A DNA stretch of 64,000 nt, from positions 124,001-188,000 of the forward strand of contig NZ_JARKMZ010000002.1 in the NCBI RefSeq assembly GCF_029360775.1, given 5' to 3'. Both the position numbers and the translations under genes were made by a program. Every line of letters starts with the position of its first letter. Positions within the stretch are counted from its first letter, which is position 1. The stretch comes from Daejeonella sp. H1SJ63 (GTDB lineage Bacteria; Bacteroidota; Bacteroidia; Sphingobacteriales; Sphingobacteriaceae). This document shows positions 56,441 through 64,000 of the stretch, piece after piece. Under the pieces are notes generated by a model, which was not told the origin of the DNA, did not search any database, and saw only the letters and a program-made list of their open reading frames with translations.

Positions 56441-56826
56441 GTTTATTGCGTTTCCTGACGTATTTTATTATATTTATGCTGGTGCTTGCCATAGGGCCTT
56501 ATGTTATCTATGCGTATTACGCTGATAGTGAGCTTCTTATTCCTAAATTCTGGTCATTGTTTGCTATATTCGGAATAGTTACATTCAGCATATACATTAT
56601 TGCTTACTGGAGGATGGGGATTAGTAACAAGGCTTCGGGTCAGGCACTATTGGGAAGTGTGTCTGTGAAGCTGTTAATCTGCATGGTTATTGCCTTTATT
56701 TACCTCAATGGAAACAGTGTTGAGCCTCTTAAATTTATGCTCAATTTTTTTTATCTATATTTCTTTCATACAGTGTTTGAAATATATTGTTTGTTATGTA
56801 ACTTGCGCAACCAAAAATTTAAGTAA
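56437..56826 (+). CDS. Small membrane protein upstream of atpB
   Basis: About 129 residues with four predicted helices. It occupies the place of the AtpI-like gene between AtpZ and AtpB in other bacteria, though I see no firm AtpI signature. The ATG at 56437 overlaps the preceding stop by 4 nt; a longer frame from 56365 reads against the previous gene and gives an unlikely N-terminus. Confidence 0.7.
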   Translation: MSLLRFLTYFIIFMLVLAIGPYVIYAYYADSELLIPKFWSLFAIFGIVTFSIYIIAYWRMGISNKASGQALLGSVSVKLLICMVIAFIYLNGNSVEPLKFMLNFFYLYFFHTVFEIYCLLCNLRNQKFK

Positions 56827-56840
56827 ATTCCTTATAATAA

Positions 56841-57986
56841 ATGGATTTGAGCCATATTTTCAATTCAAAAAAAATCTTCCGCATATCTTTTTATGCAGTT
56901 TTATTTTCGTTTTTGAGTTTTGCTGCTTTCTCTGAAGAGCATGCAGCAGCAGATACTTCGCATGCAGCAGCTACTGAAGTTCATGCTGAGCCGAAAGAAA
57001 AAGATGAAGATATTTCGAAGGTTATTCTTCATCACATTGCTGATTCTCATGAGTGGCATTTTTTTGGTCATGTAGCTTTGCCTTTACCGGTAATCTTGTG
57101 GACAGATAATGGTCTGGTTACTTTTATGTCAGATAAGTTTGGCCATAATGATCATGGTACTGAGCTTATCGATGCTGATGGAACCGGTTTGGTTAACTAT
57201 CACGGTAAGTTTTATTATCCTGCTGAATCGAAGAGTGCAGACGGGACTTATATTTCTCATGATTCGAAGGGTGAGATTACAAATGGTAAGCCACTTGACA
57301 TTTCAATCACCAAGAATGTGGTTTCTTTACTGATATCAGTTGTAATACTTCTTGTGGTATTTATTGGTATTGCCAATGCTTATAAAAAGCGCGAAGGCAA
57401 AGCACCAAAAGGAATGCAGTCAATTCTTGAGCCGATTATTCTGTTTGTTCGCGATGATATTGCCAAACCGCAGTTAGGTCATAAATACAGAGGTTTCATG
57501 CCGTATTTGTTAACTGTATTTTTCTTTGTTTGGTTAAACAACCTGATGGGATTAGTTCCATTCTTTCCGGGTGGTGCAAACTTAACCGGAAACATTGCAG
57601 TAACCATGATGCTTGCTCTTTGTACTTTTGTTTTAACTACAGTTAATGGTAATAAAAACTACTGGGGTCACGTATTTACACCTCATGTTCCATGGTGGTT
57701 ATATCCATTAATGATCCCGGTTGAGATCGTTGGATTATTTGTTAAGCCTGTTGCATTAATGATTCGTTTGTTTGCGAACATTACTGCAGGACACATTCTG
57801 ATTCTGAGTTTGATCTCTCTGATCTTTATTCTGAAATCTGTTTTTGTTGCAGGTATTGCCATTCCGTTTGTGCTGTTTATCAGTGTGATCGAGCTGGTAG
57901 TAGGTTTTATTCAGGCATTCATCTTTACAATTCTGTCAGCTCTGTTTATCGGAATGGCTGTTGAAGAGTCGCATGCTGAGCATTAA
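56841..57986 (+). CDS. atpB: ATP synthase F0 subunit a
   Basis: A 381-residue subunit a, longer than the usual 240-270 residues because of an N-terminal signal sequence and a His/Ala/Asp-rich domain of about 130 residues before the helices. The essential Arg is R309 in MIRLFANITAGH. It forms the proton half-channels against the c-ring. Such N-terminal extensions are usual in Bacteroidota. Confidence 0.95.
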   Translation: MDLSHIFNSKKIFRISFYAVLFSFLSFAAFSEEHAAADTSHAAATEVHAEPKEKDEDISKVILHHIADSHEWHFFGHVALPLPVILWTDNGLVTFMSDKFGHNDHGTELIDADGTGLVNYHGKFYYPAESKSADGTYISHDSKGEITNGKPLDISITKNVVSLLISVVILLVVFIGIANAYKKREGKAPKGMQSILEPIILFVRDDIAKPQLGHKYRGFMPYLLTVFFFVWLNNLMGLVPFFPGGANLTGNIAVTMMLALCTFVLTTVNGNKNYWGHVFTPHVPWWLYPLMIPVEIVGLFVKPVALMIRLFANITAGHILILSLISLIFILKSVFVAGIAIPFVLFISVIELVVGFIQAFIFTILSALFIGMAVEESHAEH

Positions 57987-58008
57987 TATGAATTTATTTT
58001 TTGTTTAA

Positions 58009-58251
<243 letters not shown>

Positions 58252-58259
58252 AAAAAAAT

Positions 58260-58294
58260 AAATAAGGCTTGTGCGATTGGCACCGGCCTTATTT
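58260..58294 (+). terminator. Hairpin between atpE and atpF, possible attenuator
   Basis: AAATAAGGC (58260-58268) pairs with GCCTTATTT (58286-58294), with an inner GTGC/GCAC helix in the loop, and is followed by a T-rich TTATTGTTTT. It begins 8 nt past the atpE stop and could end or stabilise a share of transcripts. Confidence 0.6.
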
Positions 58295-58330
58295 TATTGT
58301 TTTGATTGATTTATTAAATAATATAACAAA

Positions 58331-58843
58331 ATGACATTACTGGCATTAAATCCATTAGTTTCTCCGGATCCGGGTTTGTTTATCTGGTCGACAGTAACTT
58401 TTCTTATACTGTTCTTCCTTTTAAGCAAATTTGCATGGAAGCCTATTGTTAAGGCCCTTGATGAGCGTGAACGTTCGATTGAGGATGCTTTAGCTAAAGC
58501 TGAAATGGCAAAAGCTGAGATGGCGAAACTGATCAGCGAGAACGAAGATCTTTTGAAAGAAGCCCGTTTGGAGCGTGATAATATTTTAAAGGAAGCAAAG
58601 GAGATCAAAGATCAGATGATCAATGATGCGAAAGATCAGGCTAAGGCTGAAGGAGCAAAGTTGATCGATAAAGCTAAGATCGAGATCACTAATCAGAAGC
58701 TTGCTGCTATGGCAGAAATCAAGAATCAGGTTTCCAGTTTATCAATAGAAATTGCTGAGAAGGTATTGCGTAAGCAATTTGAAGATCAGGGTAAACAACA
58801 GGCTCTTGTAAATGACCTGTTAAAGGAAGTTAAACTTAATTAA
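58331..58843 (+). CDS. atpF: ATP synthase F0 subunit b
   Basis: A 170-residue stator subunit: one membrane helix (about 14-35) and a long charged coiled coil. Conserved FAWKPIVKALDERERSIEDAL. Connects F0 to the delta subunit. Preceded by an 80-nt spacer with a hairpin, followed by an unusual repeat-containing spacer before atpH. Confidence 0.95.
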   Translation: MTLLALNPLVSPDPGLFIWSTVTFLILFFLLSKFAWKPIVKALDERERSIEDALAKAEMAKAEMAKLISENEDLLKEARLERDNILKEAKEIKDQMINDAKDQAKAEGAKLIDKAKIEITNQKLAAMAEIKNQVSSLSIEIAEKVLRKQFEDQGKQQALVNDLLKEVKLN

Positions 58844-58922
58844 GTTGACAATTGATAGTTGAGAATTGACAGTTTGAAAAACTCTGTAACTAACAACTAA
58901 CAACCAACAACTAACAACCACT
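58844..58922. repeat. Repeat-rich spacer between atpF and atpH
   Basis: Contains AATTGAYAGTT twice (58850-58860 and 58864-58874) and then a run of 8-9 nt units AACAACTA/AACAACCA (58888-58920) ending just before the atpH start. No gene. Confidence 0.6.
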
Positions 58923-59462
58923 ATGTCAGAAATACAAGTTGCATCGCGTTACGCTAAATCAATAATCGATCTTGCCTCTGAACAGAAAGTTCTGGAGGAA
59001 GTAAAGAACGATATTGTGGTGTTTGTCGAAACCTGCAGAGCTAATCATGAGTTGCAGGCTGTTCTTAAGAATCCGATCATCAGCCTCGACAAAAAAGCCA
59101 GCATTCTTGATGGCTTATTTTCCGGTAAGCTGCATAAAATGATTCTTTCATTTTTTCAGATTGTAATCAGGAAAGGCCGGTCTGAGATTTTGTATGCTAC
59201 AGGAAAGGAATTTATCAGCCAGTATAATATTCTTAAGAATGTGGTTAAGGCTACTGTAACATCAGCTTCTCCATTAAGTCAGGACAATATCAGTCAGATT
59301 GAGGAGGTGGTTAAGCAGGCAACAAAAGGTGAAGTTATATTAACTGCCCAGGTTGATCCTGATCTGATCGGAGGTTTTATTCTGAAGGTTGGAGATAAGC
59401 AGTTTGATACCAGTTTATCCGGCAAGCTGAGTAAACTGAAAAAGGAATTTGAACAAAATTAA
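58923..59462 (+). CDS. atpH: ATP synthase F1 subunit delta
   Basis: A 179-residue OSCP/delta subunit: N-terminal helical bundle (SRYAKSIIDLASEQ ... LKNPIISLDKK), and C-terminal DLIGGFILKVGDKQFDTSLSGKL, the family signature. Links the b stalk to the alpha/beta head. Confidence 0.95.
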   Translation: MSEIQVASRYAKSIIDLASEQKVLEEVKNDIVVFVETCRANHELQAVLKNPIISLDKKASILDGLFSGKLHKMILSFFQIVIRKGRSEILYATGKEFISQYNILKNVVKATVTSASPLSQDNISQIEEVVKQATKGEVILTAQVDPDLIGGFILKVGDKQFDTSLSGKLSKLKKEFEQN

Positions 59463-59463
59463 T

Positions 59464-59510
59464 TACCCCAAACCCTTATAAGGGCTTTTTATTGCTTCCC
59501 TATAGGGGTG
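59464..59510. repeat. C-rich palindromic spacer before atpA
   Basis: ACCCC and GGGGT flank CCCTTATAAGGG, which is followed by CTTTTTATT, and a second CCCTATAGGGG. Similar in kind to the C-rich palindrome at 4069-4085. It may be a weak terminator or a dispersed intergenic repeat. Confidence 0.4.
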
Positions 59511-59552
59511 GGAGGCGTAAGATTTACAATATAAAACTCAAAAAATACTACT

Positions 59553-61127
59553 ATGGTAGAGGTAAGACCAGATGAAGTTTCGGCGATTTTAAGACAACAA
59601 CTGTCAGGCTTTAAGTCGGAGGCTGAACTCGAAGAGGTTGGTACCGTATTACAGGTGGGTGACGGTATTGCCCGCGTATACGGTTTAACTAAGGTTCAAT
59701 CAGGAGAGCTGGTTGAATTTGATAACGGATTACAGGGTATCGTATTGAACCTTGAAGAAGACAATGTGGGTGTTGTATTACTTGGTGCTTTTGATGAGAT
59801 CAAAGAGGGTGCTACAGTAAAACGTACCAACAAGATTGCTTCCATTAAGGTTGGAGAAGGAATGCTTGGCCGTGTGGTTAACACATTAGGTCAGCCACTT
59901 GACGGTAAGGGACCAATCTTAGGTGAAACTTACGAGATGCCGCTTGAGCGTAAAGCTCCGGGTGTAATTTATCGTCAGCCGGTAACTGAGCCATTACAGA
60001 CAGGTATCAAAGCTATTGATGCAATGATTCCAATTGGTCGTGGTCAGCGTGAGCTTGTAATTGGTGACCGTCAAACCGGAAAGACTGCTGTTTGTATCGA
60101 TACCATTATTAATCAGAAAGAATTTTACGAAGCAGGAAAGCCTGTATATTGTATTTATGTAGCTATCGGTCAGAAAAACTCAACTGTAGCGCAGATTCTT
60201 AAAGTATTGGAAGAGAATGGGGCATTGCCATATACGGTGATCGTTGCTGCATCAGCATCTGACCCTGCTCCGATGCAGTTCTATGCTCCTTTTGCAGGTG
60301 CTGCTATTGGTGAGTTCTTCCGTGATACAGGTCGTCCGGCATTGATCGTTTATGATGATCTTTCAAAGCAGGCGGTTTCTTACCGTGAGGTTTCTCTGTT
60401 GTTACGTCGTCCTCCGGGCCGTGAGGCTTATCCTGGTGACGTATTCTACCTGCACAGCCGTTTACTGGAGCGTGCAGCGAAGATTAACCAGAACGATGCA
60501 ATTGCACAGTCAATGAATGACCTTCCTGAGTCTATCAGGCATATCGTTAAAGGTGGAGGTTCATTAACCGCACTTCCAATCATTGAAACTCAGGCTGGTG
60601 ACGTATCTGCATACATCCCAACTAACGTAATTTCAATTACTGACGGTCAGATTTTCCTTGAGTCTAACTTATTCAATGCAGGTGTTCGTCCGGCTATTAA
60701 CGTAGGTATTTCGGTATCTCGTGTGGGTGGTAACGCTCAGATCAAGTCGATGAAGAAAGTTGCAGGTACCCTTAAACTTGACCAGGCACAGTATCGTGAG
60801 CTTGAAGCGTTCTCTAAGTTCGGTTCTGACCTTGATGCTGCTACCAAATCAGTTCTTGATAAAGGTGCACGTAACGTGGAATTGCTGAAGCAGGCACAGT
60901 TCTCTCCTGAAACTGTTGAGAAGCAGGTTGCAATTCTATATGTAGGTACTAAAAACCTGATGAGAAATGTTCCGGTTGATAAAGTGAAAGCTTTTGAAGC
61001 AGAATTTATTCAGCAGCTTGAGCAGCGTCATCCTGAAGTTTTACAGGGGCTGAAAGCCGGTAAACTTGATGATACCATTACAACGGCTCTGGAAACAGTA
61101 GCTAAGGAGCTGGGGAATAAATATTAA
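59553..61127 (+). CDS. atpA: ATP synthase F1 subunit alpha
   Basis: A 524-residue regulatory nucleotide-binding subunit with Walker A G171-DRQTGK177-T and the family segment [19 protein letters not shown]. Normal length. The catalytic beta subunit gene (atpD) is not in this operon. Confidence 0.97.
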   Translation: MVEVRPDEVSAILRQQLSGFKSEAELEEVGTVLQVGDGIARVYGLTKVQSGELVEFDNGLQGIVLNLEEDNVGVVLLGAFDEIKEGATVKRTNKIASIKVGEGMLGRVVNTLGQPLDGKGPILGETYEMPLERKAPGVIYRQPVTEPLQTGIKAIDAMIPIGRGQRELVIGDRQTGKTAVCIDTIINQKEFYEAGKPVYCIYVAIGQKNSTVAQILKVLEENGALPYTVIVAASASDPAPMQFYAPFAGAAIGEFFRDTGRPALIVYDDLSKQAVSYREVSLLLRRPPGREAYPGDVFYLHSRLLERAAKINQNDAIAQSMNDLPESIRHIVKGGGSLTALPIIETQAGDVSAYIPTNVISITDGQIFLESNLFNAGVRPAINVGISVSRVGGNAQIKSMKKVAGTLKLDQAQYRELEAFSKFGSDLDAATKSVLDKGARNVELLKQAQFSPETVEKQVAILYVGTKNLMRNVPVDKVKAFEAEFIQQLEQRHPEVLQGLKAGKLDDTITTALETVAKELGNKY

Positions 61128-61140
61128 AAGATATTAGTAT

Positions 61141-61204
61141 TTAGTACATAGTATTTAGATCGTTTAAATCTAAATACTATGTACTAAGTACTTTGTACTT
61201 AGTA
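61141..61204 (+). promoter_or_regulatory. Two mutually exclusive hairpins between atpA and atpG
   Basis: TTAGTACATAGTATTTAGAT (61141-61160) pairs perfectly with 61168-61187 around a 7-nt loop. The end of that right arm, TACTAAGTAC (61182-61191), can instead pair with GTACTTAGTA (61195-61204), 4 nt before the atpG ATG. Only one can form at a time. Could be a translational switch, or a dispersed repeat that landed here. Confidence 0.5.
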
Positions 61205-61208
61205 AAAA

Positions 61209-62090
61209 ATGGCGAATTTAAAAGAAGTAAGAAATCGTATAGCATCAGTCACTTCGACTCAGCAAATCACCAAGGCCATGAAAATGGTTTCGGCAGCTAA
61301 ATTGAAGAGGGCTACCAGTGCAATTGTTCAGTTGCGTCCTTATGCTAATAAGATGAGAGATATTCTGGCTAATCTTTCAGCCAGTATGGATGGATCAAAC
61401 TCACCTTATACTCAGGAGCGTGAACCAAACAAGGTATTGATTATTGCTATCTCTTCTAACCGTGGTCTTGCAGGTGCTTTCAACATGAACGTAATCAAGA
61501 CAACCAATAATCTGATATCTGAGAAATATTCTGAGCAATACCGTAAGGGTAATGTTCATATCGTGGCTATCGGTAAAAAGGTTCAGGATTTTTATGAGAA
61601 ACGTAAATTCACTGTTATCGGGAATAACAATGAATTATTCAGCGATTTAACTTTTGAGAATACTTCGAAGATTACAGAGGAAGTGATGGCTGGTTTCGCT
61701 AAAGGGGATTACGACAGAGTAGAGCTTGTTTACAACCAGTTCAGAAATGCCGCAGTACAGATTCTTACTACTGAACAATTGCTTCCGGTTCCAAAAGCTG
61801 ATAATCTTGCTCAAAGCAGTTCTCAGATTGATTATGTTCTTGAACCTTCACAGGAAGAAATTGTAGAACAGTTAATTCCTAAATCTGTCAAAACTCAGGT
61901 TTATAAAGCAGTTCTCGACTCGCATGCATCTGAGCATGGTGCACGTATGACTGCTATGGATAAAGCAACTGAGAATGCAGGGGATCTTTTGAAAGCATTA
62001 AAGCTTTCTTACAACCAGGCAAGACAGGCTGCAATTACAACTGAGTTAACTGAGATCGTGAGTGGTGCAGCAGCATTATCTAACGGATAA
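61209..62090 (+). CDS. atpG: ATP synthase F1 subunit gamma
   Basis: A 293-residue central rotor subunit with conserved ends: MANLKEVRNRIASVTSTQQITKAMK-type start (seen in part at the N-terminus) and ATENAGDLLKAL ... NQARQAAITTELTEIVSGAAAL at the C-terminus. Last recognised atp gene; atpD and atpC do not follow. Confidence 0.96.
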   Translation: MANLKEVRNRIASVTSTQQITKAMKMVSAAKLKRATSAIVQLRPYANKMRDILANLSASMDGSNSPYTQEREPNKVLIIAISSNRGLAGAFNMNVIKTTNNLISEKYSEQYRKGNVHIVAIGKKVQDFYEKRKFTVIGNNNELFSDLTFENTSKITEEVMAGFAKGDYDRVELVYNQFRNAAVQILTTEQLLPVPKADNLAQSSSQIDYVLEPSQEEIVEQLIPKSVKTQVYKAVLDSHASEHGARMTAMDKATENAGDLLKALKLSYNQARQAAITTELTEIVSGAAALSNG

Positions 62091-62157
62091 TTAAGATTAA
62101 AATCAGTTTTATACTGTTAAATAGATTTGTAAATTTATACTTTCACAATCAAAGGAA

Positions 62158-62364
62158 ATGGAAGACTCATTAAATAATAATTCAACTGCAGAAGCGAATA
62201 ATCCTTCTCATTATACTACAATTACTTTAGGTATTATAATCGGTTTAACCGGTATATTTTTACGCTTTACCGGTGAGAGTAGTATGATTAGCATTATCTC
62301 TAACGTTCTTTGGGTCGTTGGAAGTGTAATCTGTCTGAGAGCAGTATTGAAAATCTTAAAATAA
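62158..62364 (+). CDS. Small two-helix membrane protein
   Basis: A 68-residue protein of unknown function with a polar Asn-rich N-terminus (1-20) and two hydrophobic segments (about 22-38 and 44-62). It stands alone 67 nt after atpG and may be the last gene of that transcript. Codon use looks coding. Confidence 0.6.
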   Translation: MEDSLNNNSTAEANNPSHYTTITLGIIIGLTGIFLRFTGESSMISIISNVLWVVGSVICLRAVLKILK

Positions 62365-62575
62365 GAATATTTCCTTAACAGGAAGGGGCTCATATCCGTA
62401 AGGTTATGGGCTTTTTTATTTTCCGGGCTTTATTTTCAGTTTCAGATTTATCTGCTGATTGCCATGCATATTATCATTTTACCACCCAATGCATTTAACG
62501 CTTTAAATACACAAATGGATAATTTGTTTTTCTTATTTGTAACATGTAAATTACAATACCTGAACCAATGAAAAC
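62365..62575. other. Spacer with terminator-like hairpin
   Basis: About 210 nt between the small membrane gene and the final lipoprotein gene. ATATCCGTAAGGTTATGG followed by GCTTTTTTATTTTCC at 62391-62424 looks like the end of the upstream transcript. Otherwise AT-rich with nothing recognised. Confidence 0.4.
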
Positions 62576-64000
62576 ATGTCTAAACCTTATCAGCCATTGA
62601 GCTTTTTGCTCTGTCTTTTTCTGCTCATTTCTTTTAATTCCTGTAAAAAAGATCTTCTGACTGAAGCTAAAGATGATTCCTTATTGCCCCCCCCCCTGGT
62701 CTGACATCTATTTCTTTTGATGAATTGCAAAAAAGGATCAGGCTCTCAAAATATGGTTCATACAATTCGGTACTCGCAAACAATGAATCAAAAGAAGGTA
62801 AATTTCGGTTGAGAGAAGACCTTAATTTGTTTACGGATAAAATTACAATGATTTCCAACAAGGGCGTTACAAGCTATACCATGGCAGTAGAGCAAAATTC
62901 AAAACAAAAGGCAACCTTTCAGAATGTAACTTTTGTTGAACGGAATGGGAATATTGAAACTTACTTGTTAACCTATAGAGCATCAAAAGCCTGGGCATCC
63001 CGACTTAAGATTGATAAGAAAGCGCCATTTGAGGGTTATTTTAGCTATTCTAAATTGGAAAGCAAGAAATCAAAAACGAGTGAAAATAAGGTATCTGCAG
63101 ATGGTTGTGAAACCTTTACCTATTATTATACTGTTGCACATCAATGTGAAGGCTATAATGGTGGACAGTATCATTGGCCATGGGAATCATGCCCCTGGGC
63201 GGGACAAAGTAATGGACCCGGATACTATACTTATGGGAGAAGTATCACAGTCTGCAGCGCAAGTGGGAACACCTGGGTTACCGGATTAACAGGTGACGGG
63301 TCCGGCGGCGGAAGTGGTGGTGGGACACCAACTTATCCCACATTGCCCCTTAATTATAACCCGGATTGCAATTATGGTTACTCGGGGGTCAGTTCATTAA
63401 AAAGTTCTGGCATGATTACATCGGCTGTGGGTGATGATTGTCCGTATGATGATCCCAACCCTGCAGGTTTGATTGCCAATATTAATAAGCTGACCGGTAT
63501 TCTGGGATTGGATTGGGCAAAGCAGGAATTTCTGCATAATATGGATGCTTTACAAGGCAAAACGTTGACTTTGGATTTGTTAGCCTATTTGAATGTTAAT
63601 GGGGTAACGGCGCAAAATATTGATTTTGGGAATTGGGCAGTAGATTATCTGATTTCAAATCCTTCGTATAATTATGAAGTTTTCAAAAATCAGTTTCTGG
63701 GCAAGTCTGAAGGTGTTGATGCACTCTCATACAATAGTGCATATTGGGATGATCCCGGTTTAACATTTCCAATCCAAAACTTACCAACATGGGCGGATTT
63801 CTCTGCTGCATTTCCAAAGGATAGCAATCCACTTTATGATACGCCACAGAAAATGTATAGTTCACTAGGAGGAGATATCGCAACTTATTATGTTGATGAA
63901 AGAACTAATACCTGTGCAATTAGACTATCAAAGGCTTTAAACTATTCAGGAGTCATTATACCACATTTACCCGGTCAAACTTTTATTGGCGCAGACAATA
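62576..64000 (+). CDS. Lipoprotein with C-terminal Tae4-like amidase domain, interrupted by poly-C (3' partial)
   Basis: The ATG at 62576 opens a lipoprotein signal (FNSC lipobox, then KKDLL). At 62687-62696 a run of ten C residues throws the frame: as written, it stops at 62702, but with 11 (or 8) C the frame continues without a stop to the window edge (over 430 codons). The long part has an N-terminal domain of about 190 residues, a Gly/Ser linker (GDGSGGGSGGGTP, about 63290-63330), and a C-terminal segment DERTNTCAIRLSKALNYSG (TGT at 63913), which matches the Tae4 cysteine motif of type VI amidase effectors. The catalytic His would be beyond the edge. Candidate phase-variable surface hydrolase; a homopolymer sequencing error is the main alternative. 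Confidence 0.7.

Noticed and set aside
58888-58920. CRISPR-like array
   Set aside because: The units are 8-9 nt with no spacers; this is a simple tandem repeat.
63011-63289. Plus-strand frame of 92 codons near the right edge
   Set aside because: It is out of frame with the long Tae4-like reading frame, which has better composition and a recognisable motif.
62576-64000. Evidence for a type VI secretion system
   Set aside because: Only the Tae4-like domain is present. No tss genes are in the window, and the protein has a lipoprotein signal, so a type VI link is not claimed.

Overview
The window comes from a Bacteroidota chromosome, most likely Sphingobacteriales/Sphingobacteriaceae-like (this placement is inference). 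The evidence is: an alternative complex III operon (actABCDEF) directly upstream of an aa3/caa3-type oxidase, the gldKLMN core of the type IX secretion/gliding machinery, a PorW/SprE-like TPR lipoprotein, an atp cluster without atpD/atpC, many Bacteroidota-specific DUFs, almost no Shine-Dalgarno sequences, and repeated TAnnTTTG-type -7 promoter elements. Genes are dense and colinear, with AT-rich spacers.

Layout. 1-3250 is an accessory patch: a 5'-truncated RloC/PrrC-like ATPase (candidate anticodon nuclease), a small orphan membrane protein between integron-attC-like inverted repeats, and a possible HTH-regulator remnant. 3252-8098 holds stand-alone enzymes: a creatininase-family amidohydrolase, a secreted two-domain esterase and a deoxyhypusine-synthase homologue. 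8346-25535 is a long respiratory block: actA-F, coxB, coxA, ctaB, two subunit III genes, subunit IV, Sco, DUF420 and several small DUF proteins. 25546-29089 has an OmpA-like lipoprotein and a convergent rfbC/DUF4286/TPR set.

29385-33637 is a tight three-gene unit: an S9-peptidase-like lipoprotein whose catalytic Ser and His are both replaced, a histidine kinase and an OmpR-type regulator. 33670-42181 is mostly minus strand: MOSC protein, UbiA-like protein, metallophosphoesterase, AAA ATPase with vWA partner, a decayed short-chain dehydrogenase, hemW, a DMT exporter and an Lrp regulator. 42424-49084 carries DUF4271, hemD and gldKLMN. 49145-55984 (minus) has uvrC, a class A PBP and the PorW/SprE-like lipoprotein. 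56195-62090 is atpZ-like, a small membrane protein, and atpB, E, F, H, A, G. The window ends in a lipoprotein gene, open at the right edge, whose C-terminal part looks like a Tae4 peptidoglycan amidase; a run of ten C residues puts its signal peptide out of frame with the rest.

How the parts work together: quinol electrons pass through Act to cytochrome c and the oxidase, and the proton gradient drives both the F-type ATP synthase and the GldLM motor of type IX secretion. The most unusual items are the poly-C-interrupted Tae4-like lipoprotein, the pseudopeptidase-kinase-regulator operon, the esterase with a catalytically empty second domain, the attC-like elements, the RloC-like protein, and the hairpins placed inside the atp operon.
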